DNA from: Armatimonadota bacterium
GTDB lineage: Bacteria > Armatimonadota > Fimbriimonadia > Fimbriimonadales > Fimbriimonadaceae
DNA: 64,000 nt
Assembly: GCA_022563855.1 (NCBI GenBank)
Contig: JADFMN010000003.1
Location: 248,001-312,000, forward strand
Reading direction: 5' to 3'
Below, piece after piece: positions 17,939 through 26,771 of the stretch. How positions within the stretch are numbered: the first letter of the stretch is position 1; each line of letters opens with the position of its first letter. The translations under genes and the position numbers were made by a program. The notes under the pieces were generated by a model, which ran no database searches, was not told the DNA's origin, and was given only the letters and a program-made list of their open reading frames with translations.

Positions 17939-19488
17939 CGAAACCGGATGACCCGCTGAGCGATATAGACCTGGCCGAACATATCGGTGGTGCGGACTTC
18001 GATCTGGTGCGTCCCGACGGCCCTTGCTCGGTTGTCTGAGCCGTGAAACAGCGTTGCCAGCGGTATTTCCCACAGATGTCTGGACCTCATCGGGGCTGGC
18101 AGACCGCGGTACGGTCGTTCGAGGGATTTGTCGCGCTCATAGGTCTCTGCGTACTCCGGGTCCGCCTTCTCGACCTTCACCATCTTGTGCCAATCGCCAT
18201 CGTCGAGGCGGACCTCTACGATCGACTTTCGAGAGCCGCCGAACACGTTTGCCATGATCAGCGGGTTGGTCGCGTCGGCCAGGTCGACCTCTTCGGGCGC
18301 ATAGATGTTTAGCTGATACGCAGCCGGTGCGCCCGCCGCGCGGAATTCGATCGAGTACTGATGTCCGTCGAACGAGAAAACGGAGTATCCGTTCGGCGCT
18401 CCTCCCCGCATCGTCGTGTGCGGGATTCCGAGTTCGTTCGGCGCTCCGCCCCACCAGCTGCCGCTGACGGTGACCGCGATCATGTGATGGTGCGGCTTGA
18501 TCCCTCGCCATCCGTCGGACTCGTCGATGAACACGTGCGCCTGGTAGTGCGTGTGCCCCGAGACAGACATCACGTAAGGTCGATCTTCTATCAGTCGGTA
18601 CAGTCCTTGGCGGTCTGCGACGTTCACGATCGGGATGTGCATGAGGATCACGACGAGCTGATCGTCTGGGATCAGCGAAAGGTCCTTCTTCACCCAAGCG
18701 AGCTGCTGCTCTCCTATTCCGCCGCGATATCCGTTTCCCAGGTACTCGACGTCGTCGAGCACGATGAAGTGCGTCGGGCCGTAGTCGAACGAGTAGTAGT
18801 TCGGCCCGTACAGGAGCTCGAAAGTCTCGTCGGAGTTTGCGTCGCCTTCAGCGTCGAGGTTTAGGTCGTGATTCCCGACGACGTTGTACCAGGGAATTCC
18901 GATGAGGCCGATCGCTGCGTTGAGCGGGGTGAACACCGACAGATCGTCGAACACGACGTCACCCAGCGTTACGCCGAACGCGGCGTCGACGCCGATCAGA
19001 GACTCGATGACGTCGTGGGCGATGTACTCGGCTTCGCGCACGTCGCGCGGCTGGGTGTCGGCGAATATGATAGCTGTAAACCTGTCCGGCTCCGGTTGCC
19101 GATGAAGCGGAAAGTCTATCGACGCCGGTAGCGGGCCGGTCGGTGCGACGCCTGCAAATCGCGCTCCCTCCGGCGATCCGTTCGGCTTGTGCGAGTAGTA
19201 GAACCGGGGCAGGTTCTCTCCGTTCACCGGCGGCGCCCATCCCCGAGGCTTGATGACGAAGAAGACCGTGTCATCACCAGCCGGCAGTAGCCAGCTGCCC
19301 TGTGAATCCGTGACCGTAATCTGAATTTGGTTGGAGACTTTGATGCCCTGGATGCCTGGTTCGCCTGCGTCTCGCTCGCCGTTTCCGTTCTCGTCGTCGA
19401 ACACGACCCCCCGTGCGGTCTGTTGGGCGCCAGCCGATACGGTTAGCAGCAGCGCCAGCAGCGCTGCAAAGTTCCAAATGCGTCGCAT
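17935..19488 (-). CDS. Secreted calcineurin-like metallophosphoesterase (N- and C-domain type)
   Basis: The 517-residue protein has a signal peptide (MRRIWNFAALLALLLTVSAG). It continues with an SdrD-like N-domain containing a calcium-loop-like DDENGNGERDAGE. The catalytic core follows with FADTQ, LGDVVFD, VVGNHD and SGHTHYQAH, the metal-ligand motifs of calcineurin-like phosphoesterases. A C-domain of the type that often follows this core ends the protein. The open frame runs further upstream, but the ATG at 19488 has TATCTT ending six bases before it and begins the signal peptide. The substrate is unknown. Confidence 0.85.
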   Translation of the reverse strand: MRRIWNFAALLALLLTVSAGAQQTARGVVFDDENGNGERDAGEPGIQGIKVSNQIQITVTDSQGSWLLPAGDDTVFFVIKPRGWAPPVNGENLPRFYYSHKPNGSPEGARFAGVAPTGPLPASIDFPLHRQPEPDRFTAIIFADTQPRDVREAEYIAHDVIESLIGVDAAFGVTLGDVVFDDLSVFTPLNAAIGLIGIPWYNVVGNHDLNLDAEGDANSDETFELLYGPNYYSFDYGPTHFIVLDDVEYLGNGYRGGIGEQQLAWVKKDLSLIPDDQLVVILMHIPIVNVADRQGLYRLIEDRPYVMSVSGHTHYQAHVFIDESDGWRGIKPHHHMIAVTVSGSWWGGAPNELGIPHTTMRGGAPNGYSVFSFDGHQYSIEFRAAGAPAAYQLNIYAPEEVDLADATNPLIMANVFGGSRKSIVEVRLDDGDWHKMVKVEKADPEYAETYERDKSLERPYRGLPAPMRSRHLWEIPLATLFHGSDNRARAVGTHQIEVRTTDMFGQVYIAQRVIRFR

Positions 19489-19548
19489 TAGACGAAGATA
19501 CCCGGCAGGTCGAGAAGTCGATCGACCGCAGTCGTATACTGATCGGCG

Positions 19549-19827
19549 ATGGCACCAGCGAAGGTCAAGACGGGCGGCGGTGCGCCGGGTAGAGGCACGG
19601 TTTTTATGCTGGCGGGTGGGATACTGGTCTTCTTCGGGCTCTTGATGCTGCTGGCGATTCCGGCGGTCCAACACGACGATAGGTTCCGCCAGGAGCGGGC
19701 GGAGGAGCGGGGCGAGCAGTACAATGGAGATACGCCCATACGCGTCTATCGCGCGTCTTTCGGAACAATACTTGCAGGCACCGCGTTCTTGGTGACTGGA
19801 GTCGTTTTGAAACGCCGATCCAGGTAG
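19549..19827 (+). CDS. Small membrane protein, two predicted helices
   Basis: This 92-residue product has a Gly/Lys-rich start, a hydrophobic segment FMLAGGILVFFGLLMLLAIP, a charged loop (DDRFRQERAEERGEQ) and a second segment GTILAGTAFLVTGVVL, ending RRSR. No family is recognised. It is divergent from the phosphoesterase. TATACT ends eight bases before the ATG, so it is probably expressed from a leaderless transcript, which supports it being real despite its size. Confidence 0.6.
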   Translation: MAPAKVKTGGGAPGRGTVFMLAGGILVFFGLLMLLAIPAVQHDDRFRQERAEERGEQYNGDTPIRVYRASFGTILAGTAFLVTGVVLKRRSR

Positions 19828-19848
19828 CCGCGTCAAGAAGAGGCAGAC

Positions 19849-20964
19849 GTGAGGATGATGAAACTCAATCGAATCAACCGATCAGTGGCTTTCCTTGGCG
19901 CGGTGGCGGCCGTCGCGTTGTTTGCATCGGGTTGCGGCGACGACGGCGACGAGGCAAGCGCATCGACGAAGCAGGAAAAGGAGATCGCTGTCGCCCTCAC
20001 GGCCATTGATGCGATTGCGATGCCCGTACCGGATGAGAGCCAAGCTGGGGATCAGGCGTACGTGGACGAGTACAACAAGAACCTCGGCGAAGTTCGGGAA
20101 ACGAGAGGTGATCTCATCAAGTCGTTCTACAAAGAGTATCCAGACCACGAGCGAATTGCAGGGCTGCTCGACTCGCATTGGGGAAGTTACGACACCTTTG
20201 ACCTTGGACCTGAAGAGGCGGATCGACTAGCCAAAGAGCTTGAACAGTTTGCCGATGAGACCGGAAACGACGACGCTCGTCAGAACGCTCGATACTGGCA
20301 GGCGGTGTACCTCTCCATTCGCGATTCAGATCAGGCGCGCGAGATGGTCGCTCACGCGTCGTGGTTCGCCAACGAGTACCCCGAGGACGAGCGAGCCGCC
20401 ATTTTGTTCATGCGCGCGACGACGTCGAGCAAGACTGACTTTGACCTCGTCCGAGAAATGTACGCTCGAGTTTCATCCGACTACCCGCGGACGGGCGCAG
20501 GACAGGACGCGCGGAGGTTGCTCACGTCTATCCAGTACCTAGGCGAGACGTTCAAGTTGGATTTCCCGGATGCGATCACCGGCAAGCGCGTGACGACCGA
20601 GTCGTTGAAGGGCAAGGTCGTCGTTCTCGATTTTTGGGCGACCTGGTGCGATCCTTGCGTCGATGCGGCGCCGTATATGAAGGATCTGTACGAGTACTAC
20701 AAGGATCGCGGGCTTGAAATCGTGGGGCTAAGCCTGGACGATCCTGTGGAGCAGGGCGGTCTGGAGAACGTCAGGTTGTTTGTTGAAGAGTTCGGCATGA
20801 CGTGGCCGCAGTACCACATGAACGACGATCCGACGCTTACGTCCAAGTACGGCATCCAGGAGATTCCGAGGCTGTTCCTGCTCGATAAGGAGGGGCGAAT
20901 TCGTTCGGTCGATGCCACTCTTGGATTGATAGGCGGACTGATTGAAGAGTTGCTCGCTGAGTAG
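19849..20964 (+). CDS. TlpA-like thioredoxin-fold lipoprotein with helical N-domain
   Basis: The 371-residue protein carries a lipoprotein signal (lipobox LFASGC). An Asp/Glu-rich helical region of about 200 residues follows. The C-terminus is an AhpC/TSA or TlpA-type thioredoxin domain with FWATWCDPCVDAAPYMKDLY and the cis-proline segment GIQEIPRLFLLD. The CDPC motif can carry out disulfide exchange. The protein is probably anchored in the periplasm and reduces or isomerises disulfides. Such helical N-domains are common in Bacteroidetes-like TlpA relatives. The GTG start lies two codons before ATG-ATG, so the exact start is uncertain by three residues. Confidence 0.8.
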   Translation: MRMMKLNRINRSVAFLGAVAAVALFASGCGDDGDEASASTKQEKEIAVALTAIDAIAMPVPDESQAGDQAYVDEYNKNLGEVRETRGDLIKSFYKEYPDHERIAGLLDSHWGSYDTFDLGPEEADRLAKELEQFADETGNDDARQNARYWQAVYLSIRDSDQAREMVAHASWFANEYPEDERAAILFMRATTSSKTDFDLVREMYARVSSDYPRTGAGQDARRLLTSIQYLGETFKLDFPDAITGKRVTTESLKGKVVVLDFWATWCDPCVDAAPYMKDLYEYYKDRGLEIVGLSLDDPVEQGGLENVRLFVEEFGMTWPQYHMNDDPTLTSKYGIQEIPRLFLLDKEGRIRSVDATLGLIGGLIEELLAE

Positions 20965-20998
20965 ATCGCGCCTCGGCGAGTTGCTCAGACAAAGCAGG

Positions 20999-21895
20999 AT
21001 GCAGCATCCTGGTCGCAATCCCTGTACCGGTGGGACAGGGTATCTTCGCGACATCGACCTCGCCAGCCTGCCCGACCTCTCCGCCGACTACGATCTGAGC
21101 CAGGAACGGATCGAGCGGTTTTCTCGCGACGGCTTCGCCTTCTTGCCGGGGGTCTGCAACCCGGAGGATCTTCGACCTTACAGTGAGGCGATCGAAGAGG
21201 TAACGATGCGCGGGGCGAGCGACCTCGCTCCGCTCGCGGAGCGCGATACGTACGGCAAGGCGTTTATCCAGATCGGAAACCTCTGGCAGAAGGACGAGCG
21301 GGTCGCAAGGTTCGTGCTGGCCAGGAGGTTTGGCAAGATCGCGGCCGAGCTGCTGGGTGTGGACGGGGTGCGTCTGTACCATGACCAGGCGCTCTTCAAA
21401 GAACCCGGCGGAGGGCCGACGCCGTGGCACCAGGACCAGTTCTACTGGCCGCTCGACGGCGTCAAGACGGTCACGATGTGGATAGCGCTCGTCGACATCC
21501 CTCCGGAAATGATGGGCATGACCTTCGCGAAGGGATCCCACAAGGAGGGTGCGTACACGTCTATGGCGATATCCGACGAGTCGAACCGCTTCTATCGCGA
21601 CCTAATCAAGGAGAGAGGCTTTGGGGTCGTCCAGATAGCAGGAATGAAGGCGGGAGACGCGACGTTTCATACCGGCTGGATCGTTCATGCCGCACCCGGC
21701 AACGCGACCGACCAGATGCGCGCCGCGATGACCGTGATCTACTTCGAGGACGGTGGTCGGATCAGCGAACCGGACCACCCGAACAGGCAGACCGACTTGG
21801 AAAAGTGGTTCCCGGGCCAAGAGCCTGGGGATCTCGCGTCTAGCCCGCTGAACCCGGTCGTCGCGCACAACGTAGCACGGCCATCCTGGCCGTGA
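20999..21895 (+). CDS. Phytanoyl-CoA dioxygenase (PhyH) family oxygenase
   Basis: The product (298 residues from this ATG) is a non-haem Fe(II)/2-oxoglutarate dioxygenase. It has the iron ligands in WHQDQFYW (H-x-D) and a distal histidine in HTGWIVHAAPGN, followed by the 2-oxoglutarate-binding arginine in MRAAMTVIY. The open frame begins at a TTG at 20942 inside the previous gene; ATG 20999 is more plausible. The substrate is unknown. The last residues ARPSWP and the stop codon are encoded by the first hairpin of a repeat element (21872-21975), so the C-terminus was probably altered by repeat insertion. Confidence 0.8.
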   Translation: MQHPGRNPCTGGTGYLRDIDLASLPDLSADYDLSQERIERFSRDGFAFLPGVCNPEDLRPYSEAIEEVTMRGASDLAPLAERDTYGKAFIQIGNLWQKDERVARFVLARRFGKIAAELLGVDGVRLYHDQALFKEPGGGPTPWHQDQFYWPLDGVKTVTMWIALVDIPPEMMGMTFAKGSHKEGAYTSMAISDESNRFYRDLIKERGFGVVQIAGMKAGDATFHTGWIVHAAPGNATDQMRAAMTVIYFEDGGRISEPDHPNRQTDLEKWFPGQEPGDLASSPLNPVVAHNVARPSWP

Positions 21896-21975
21896 GTAGT
21901 TTGGGCATCCTGCCCAAGCCCGCCGGAATTCGGGCAAGATGCCCGAACTACTCATGGGCTTGAAGCCCATGCTAC
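21872..21975. repeat. Three-hairpin repeat element (REP/BIME-like)
   Basis: Three hairpins are stacked. The first is CACGGCCA/TGGCCGTG (21876-21894). The second is a 22-bp imperfect stem from GAGTAGTTTGGGCATCCTG to its complement (21894-21953). The third is CATGGGCT-TGA-AGCCCATG (21953-21971). The outer ends are inverted too (GTAGCAC at the left, ATGCTAC at the right). It overlaps the end of the PhyH gene. Confidence 0.85.
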
Positions 21976-22083
21976 GGGCGCGCAGCAGCACTCTCTCCGC
22001 AGTTTCGAAGGAACGTATCTAGTTGATTTCCAGCAGTTTCTTTGCACTCGTTAGGTCGGCGCTGGCGTAGACTAGGCGGTGAA

Positions 22084-23610
22084 ATGAGCATTACTCGTCG
22101 CACGTTCCTCGGTGCAACTGCCGCCGGTCTCGCAACCGTGGCCAGCGGCGGGAACGCCACGTCCGCCGTCGCCCGCAAGAAAGAGGCGAAGAACATCATC
22201 TTTTGCGTCTCCGACGGTATGGCCGTCACGGTGCCGACGTTGGTCGACTACTACAGCAGGATGACCGATGGGAAGCCGTCGTACTGGGCGGATCTGATGA
22301 GCCAGCCTTACGCGACAAACGGACTGCAGGTCACGCGCTCACTCAGCTCTGTCGTGACGGACTCAGCGGCCGCCGCTGCGGCGTGGGGCTCGGGACGCCT
22401 GCAATGGAACGGTCAGCTGAACATGTTTCCGGACGGGACCAAGCTGCGCCCGCTCACCGACATCGTGATGGAGCAGGGAATGCGCACCGGGCTCGTGACG
22501 ACCACCACGATCACGCACGCGACCCCCGCAGGGTTCAGCGTCAGCATCGACTCGCGCAACGACCAGCCGGGGATCGCCGCGATGTACCTCGACTCCGGAA
22601 TCGACGTGCTGATGGGTGGAGGAGACCCCGTCTTCAGTGCCGAGATGCGAACAGACGGTCGCGACCTGTACGCCGAGTTCGCGCAGAAGGGCTACACCGT
22701 CGTCAAAACCAGGGACGCACTGATCGGCTTGACGTCGAAGCAGGTACTCGGGGTCTTCAGCGCAAGCCATCTGCCATACACGGTGGATCGCGACAACGAC
22801 CCAGAGATCGAGAGCCGCGTGCCCACCCTTGCTGAGATGTCAGAGGTAGCGATCAAGAACCTTGTCGGCACGGCTGACGGCTTCCTCCTGCAGATCGAGG
22901 GCGGCCGCGTCGACCACGGCGCCCACGGTGTTGATCTCGCCGCAATGTTCTTCGACCAGATCGCATTTGAGGACGCCGTCAAGGTCGCGGTAGATTTCGC
23001 GCTCGAGGACGGCGAGACGCTCGTCATAGTCACCTCCGACCACGCGTGCGGCGGGCCTGCGCTCAACGGTGCAGACGGCTCGTTCGGGGGTAGCTACTTC
23101 GATTCGACCGAGGGTCTGCTTACCTTACAGAACATGAAGGCCAGTTATGGAGTCATGGCACAGAAGTTTTCTGCGAGCCCGGACGCAGCTAATATGCAGG
23201 ACGTTGTCGAGGAGTATCTGGGAATCAAGCTAAGTACGGAAGAGGCACAGGCCGTCATGGACTCTGCTGCAGGCGACCACCCGCTCGGAATCAGCGAATT
23301 CCACAGAAGTTCGTCGGCGACTTTGGCCTCGGTGCTCGGCAACCACACGAAGGTCAACTGGACGAGCGGCAACCACACTGCGGATCACGTTCTCGTGACG
23401 GCGGTCGGCCCGGGCAGCGAGCAGGTCGGGGCCTTGGTGGAGAACACGCAGTTCTTCGACATGATGCTCGGCATGCGCGGGATCGAGTACAGCAATCCGA
23501 CTATGAGCTACGACGAGGCCGTCGGGCATCTGAGGGGCCTCGAAGAGAGGCTCTCAGCCCAGAACCAGCCTGGCATTGAGGAGATTCAGTCCGAGTACCT
23601 CCTCGCCTAA
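22084..23610 (+). CDS. Alkaline phosphatase, Tat-exported
   Basis: The 508-residue protein has a twin-arginine signal (SITRRTFLGATAAG...) and the PhoA-type catalytic block VTDSAAAAAAWGSG, where Ser94 is the predicted phosphoryl acceptor. Metal ligands appear in FCVSDGM, in QIEGGRVDHGAHGVD, in TSDHACGG and in GNHTADHV. It hydrolyses phosphomonoesters in the periplasm. The ATG at 22084 starts the Tat signal and follows AGGCGG; TAGACT ends ten bases upstream. No phosphate-starvation box was recognised. The end of the gene is followed by repeats. Confidence 0.9.
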   Translation: MSITRRTFLGATAAGLATVASGGNATSAVARKKEAKNIIFCVSDGMAVTVPTLVDYYSRMTDGKPSYWADLMSQPYATNGLQVTRSLSSVVTDSAAAAAAWGSGRLQWNGQLNMFPDGTKLRPLTDIVMEQGMRTGLVTTTTITHATPAGFSVSIDSRNDQPGIAAMYLDSGIDVLMGGGDPVFSAEMRTDGRDLYAEFAQKGYTVVKTRDALIGLTSKQVLGVFSASHLPYTVDRDNDPEIESRVPTLAEMSEVAIKNLVGTADGFLLQIEGGRVDHGAHGVDLAAMFFDQIAFEDAVKVAVDFALEDGETLVIVTSDHACGGPALNGADGSFGGSYFDSTEGLLTLQNMKASYGVMAQKFSASPDAANMQDVVEEYLGIKLSTEEAQAVMDSAAGDHPLGISEFHRSSSATLASVLGNHTKVNWTSGNHTADHVLVTAVGPGSEQVGALVENTQFFDMMLGMRGIEYSNPTMSYDEAVGHLRGLEERLSAQNQPGIEEIQSEYLLA

Positions 23611-23972
23611 GACCTCCGCCGGAGGGTGGTGCTCCAGCGACACCGCGCTCTGGTGCTGTTCGTTTCTTTCTGCGCAAAGGACTTTGTCCGATGCGCCCCC
23701 TCACCCTGCCTCTCCCTCGAGGGGAGAGGGGACGGTCGCAACATTGTGTTGGAGGGTGGCGCTCCCGCGACACCGCGCCTGCGGGTGGCTTGCGCAGTCC
23801 GGCGGCGCAGGCCAAAGGACGTGTCGACCGCAAGCTAAGGTCGCCCAGGAGGACGACCCTCCATCTGCAGTTCGAAAGTCCCGAGTCCTAAGCCAACCCG
23901 AACGTTCCCCATCTGCCGAACACCGCGGTCAAGCCCGAGGATTTGTCCGTGTTCTCTTGATTTCGCCTAGGT
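23611..23972. repeat. Intergenic gap filled with dispersed hairpin repeats
   Basis: No gene is seen. A partial GGAGGGTGG element lies at 23621-23650. A CCTCTCCC/GGGAGAGG hairpin sits near 23709-23730. A nearly complete element runs from 23750 to about 23890, with inverted ends TGGAGGGTGGCGC-like and its complement CCCTCCA. A degenerate CACCGCGGTCAAGCCCGA hairpin is at 23921-23951. The 23750 element and the last hairpin have close relatives at 52818-52939 and 52590-52813. Confidence 0.8.
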
Positions 23973-24761
23973 CTAGGACTTAGAGTACGGATTTGGGCCG
24001 CTGGGCGGGGGCTGCGGCGTCGGGGGAGCGCTCTGGCCGGGTGCTGGCGTTTGTTGTTGCGGAACCGGCGGCGGAGCGACGTAGTGTCCAGTAAATCTGT
24101 TGTAAAGGTGCACTTGAGCGACGAACATGAAGGGCAGGGTGAACGCGGCGCCGATGGGCTCGACGAACGCGCCCAGCCCTGCGATCATGCCGAGTACCAG
24201 ATAGAGCACCGCGCCCAGCAGCCACTCATGCTTGAGCATTGCCCAACTCATGCTGACCGCCAGTGAACCGGAGACGTTCGTATCGACCTTGAGCGGATAC
24301 GCGAACATCATCAGCCCTCCAGTGACATAGGCACCGATGATACAGAGAATCAGCCCGAGGAAGGAGACGAACCCCGAGAGAACGGCGGTCCACAGGTATG
24401 CGAACGGGTGGCGGAAGCCTTCCCAAATGTGCGCCATGTCGGGTGCGTTCCCGCGCGTCACGTTGAGGGTGTACTTCGTGACTCCGAAGCACATGAGAGG
24501 GGTGACGATCAGCGTCGGAAGGAACAAAAGCACCTGCACGGTCAAGAGCACCGCGAAGTCGTATTTGAAACCAGAAAAACCGATCTCTGTGGGGGAGGGA
24601 ACAAGGTCGGCGAGCGCGACCGGCAGCGAGACGCCGATCATCACGACTCCGGCGGTCAAATATGCCTGCCAGTGCGCGATGATCGTGTTGAACGAGTCGG
24701 TGATGACCGCAAAGTCGATGCTCGTCTTAGGGGCGTTCGGCCCGGCGGCGACGTATGCCAC
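23973..24761 (-). CDS. Polytopic membrane protein, paralogue 1 of a tandem triplet
   Basis: The 262-residue protein has about six hydrophobic segments. It opens with IDFAVITDSFNTIIAHWQAY, carries a central TLNVTRGNAPDMAHIWEGF motif, and ends in a proline/glutamine-rich cytoplasm-like tail. The same three features occur in the next two genes, so these are tandem duplicates. I do not recognise a named family; DUF975-like membrane proteins are a possibility. It lies four bases downstream of paralogue 2 and is surely cotranscribed with it. Confidence 0.7.
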   Translation of the reverse strand: MAYVAAGPNAPKTSIDFAVITDSFNTIIAHWQAYLTAGVVMIGVSLPVALADLVPSPTEIGFSGFKYDFAVLLTVQVLLFLPTLIVTPLMCFGVTKYTLNVTRGNAPDMAHIWEGFRHPFAYLWTAVLSGFVSFLGLILCIIGAYVTGGLMMFAYPLKVDTNVSGSLAVSMSWAMLKHEWLLGAVLYLVLGMIAGLGAFVEPIGAAFTLPFMFVAQVHLYNRFTGHYVAPPPVPQQQTPAPGQSAPPTPQPPPSGPNPYSKS

Positions 24762-24764
24762 GCC

Positions 24765-25574
24765 TCACTCCCTGTGCGGCGAATCGTCCATCGGCGGTCT
24801 GGGCGGCTCTTCTTGCGGCTGTGTGGGCGGTGTGCCATAGCCCGGCTGGCCGGGGCGCGGATAGGGCGACACGGACTGCTGGGACTGTTGAGGGACGTAG
24901 CCGACGTACCCGTTGTACAAGATCGCCGCGGCGATGTACTGGAATGAGAACGTAAAGGCGTAGCCGACGCAACATGCCAAAAGGCCAAGCGCCGAGATTA
25001 GGCTGATAACAAAGAAGAAGACCGCCGCCATCGCCCATTCACCCTTGAGCATATGCCAGCTTTGCACGACTGCGTCTGACGCGGTCACATTGCGATCAAC
25101 CTTGATCGCATACACGCACATCATCAGCCCCATCGTGACGAATACGCCGATGATGCACCCGATGAGTCCGAGGAGCCCCACGATTCCGGATAGGATCATC
25201 AGCCAAATGTAGCCCAGCGGATCCCGAAACCCGGCCCAGATGTCGCTTGGCGAAGCCGGCAGGCCACGGATCACGTTCAGCGTGAACAGCGTGACGCCGA
25301 CGGCCATCAGCGCATCGAAGACGTAGGCCATGAACGAAAGCGGGTAGGTCAGCAACATCACTGACTCGCTGGTCCATGCACTCGACTCAATGAGGCCCGC
25401 GTCGGCGAACACCGGCAAGACGCCGATTAACTGCCCGGGCAGGGCGGCAAGCAAGGCGACGACCCCAGCCGTGGCGTACACCTTCCAGTGCTGCCCCAGC
25501 AGGGCGAACGCCTCTGAGACGATCGCAAAGTCGATCCCTCCCCGCGGCGAATACGTGGGCGCTCCGTAGCTCAT
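24765..25574 (-). CDS. Polytopic membrane protein, paralogue 2 of a tandem triplet
   Basis: This 269-residue protein shares with its neighbours the N-terminal GIDFAIVSEAFALLGQHWKVY, the central FTLNVIRGLPASPSDIWAGF and a Pro/Gln/Tyr-rich tail containing PYPRPGQPGYGTPP. Hydrophobic segments are about six. It starts a two-gene operon with paralogue 1, and a CGAGG motif lies shortly before the ATG. The function is unknown. Divergence among the three copies suggests they now do different jobs or form a hetero-oligomer; this is inference. Confidence 0.7.
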   Translation of the reverse strand: MSYGAPTYSPRGGIDFAIVSEAFALLGQHWKVYATAGVVALLAALPGQLIGVLPVFADAGLIESSAWTSESVMLLTYPLSFMAYVFDALMAVGVTLFTLNVIRGLPASPSDIWAGFRDPLGYIWLMILSGIVGLLGLIGCIIGVFVTMGLMMCVYAIKVDRNVTASDAVVQSWHMLKGEWAMAAVFFFVISLISALGLLACCVGYAFTFSFQYIAAAILYNGYVGYVPQQSQQSVSPYPRPGQPGYGTPPTQPQEEPPRPPMDDSPHRE

Positions 25575-25667
25575 GCTGCCTCGCTCGGCATGTGTGCGAA
25601 GATACCTTAGAGACGCTTAGGCCGCCACGAACGGAGCCAAGCTTTCGCTCACAACTTGTGAACAGCC

Positions 25668-25720
25668 AGCCTCCGTATCGACGCTGAGCGGATACGCGAA
25701 CATCGTCAGCCGCTTAGTGC
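25668..25720 (-). pseudogene. Relic of a further copy of the tandem membrane-protein family
   Basis: Bases 25675-25711 match the segment of paralogue 1 that encodes MFAYPLKVDT with only three differences in 37 bases. Read on the minus strand the relic gives LTMFAYPLSVDTEAG, but there is no open frame around it. It lies between paralogues 2 and 3, where a fourth gene would be expected. Confidence 0.65.
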
Positions 25721-25752
25721 GAATTTGGAGATGGGCTCGCGTAGGTCACGTC

Positions 25753-26559
25753 TTACTCTGCTTTCGGTGGTTCGCCCGTCGGCGGTCCAGGTGCTTCTTC
25801 TGGCCCTGCGGGCGGTTCGCCGTATCCTTCAGGGCCAGCGCGAGGATAGGGGCTAGCGGAGGGCGTGGGCTGAATCGGCGCCAGCCACTTTGCATAGACC
25901 ATGGCCGGGATCATGTATGTGAGCGGGAGTGTCAAGAAAATCCCGACGTAACATGCGCCCACCCCTACGGAAGCAACGAGGCTTGCGACGAACGCCAGGC
26001 CGATCGCAGCCCAGAAGTGCGGCTTCAGCCGCTCATAGCTCTCGCGGATCGCGTTCGATGGGGAGAGGTCTTCGTGCGCCATGATCGGTATCGCCATAAA
26101 GAGGAGCCCGAGGACAACGATCTGCCCAACGCCGCAGGCGAGCGCTCCCAGGAAGTTCCACATGTACGTCAACAGTCCGAGCACGAACCACTTGCCGGCT
26201 CTGCTCCACTCGCCCCAGAAGTCGCTCATCGACGCGTCGCCAGTCCTGACGAGTTTTAAGGTGTACGAACACATGCCTCCATAAAACGGATACGCTAGAA
26301 TCAAGGTCAAAAAGATGACCGGATACATCAGCAGCATCATGCCGAACATCGACGCATCAGGCATCGAACTAGGTGAGGCGAACACAGCCGATGCCATGAA
26401 GCCGAAGAAGTAGATGACCATTACGAGCGCTGGCAGCAGGGCACTGATGAATCCCATCAGCAAGTACTCCTGCCACCGGCTGAACAGCAAGGTGAACGAT
26501 TCCCCAATGACGGCGAAGTCGAGCGTCCCCGACGGACGATGCGGTTGACTGTAGGACAT
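25753..26559 (-). CDS. Polytopic membrane protein, paralogue 3 of a tandem triplet
   Basis: The 268-residue protein has the family features LDFAVIGESFTLLFSRWQEY, the central YTLKLVRTGDASMSDFWGEW and a Pro-rich tail with SPYPRAGPEGYGEPP. It is more diverged than the other two, and about 180 bases containing a relic separate it from paralogue 2. An AGAGG motif lies just before the ATG, so this copy appears to have a ribosome-binding site. Confidence 0.7.
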   Translation of the reverse strand: MSYSQPHRPSGTLDFAVIGESFTLLFSRWQEYLLMGFISALLPALVMVIYFFGFMASAVFASPSSMPDASMFGMMLLMYPVIFLTLILAYPFYGGMCSYTLKLVRTGDASMSDFWGEWSRAGKWFVLGLLTYMWNFLGALACGVGQIVVLGLLFMAIPIMAHEDLSPSNAIRESYERLKPHFWAAIGLAFVASLVASVGVGACYVGIFLTLPLTYMIPAMVYAKWLAPIQPTPSASPYPRAGPEGYGEPPAGPEEAPGPPTGEPPKAE

Positions 26560-26771
26560 CCTCTCTGCCCGACATTATCCTACAAAAGGAACGCGTGAGG
26601 CTTTGCAGGACGGAGTTTTTCAGCCATCTAGCAGGCCGATCGCGCCGGCGTGGGTGGGCGGGCAGCCATGAGACAGGGGCATCGAGCGGGAATGGACCCT
26701 CCACACTGCGAGTATGGAGGGATATCGTCTGTCAGCCATCGGCGACGCTCTGCCTGACCGGCCAGGGTTTT

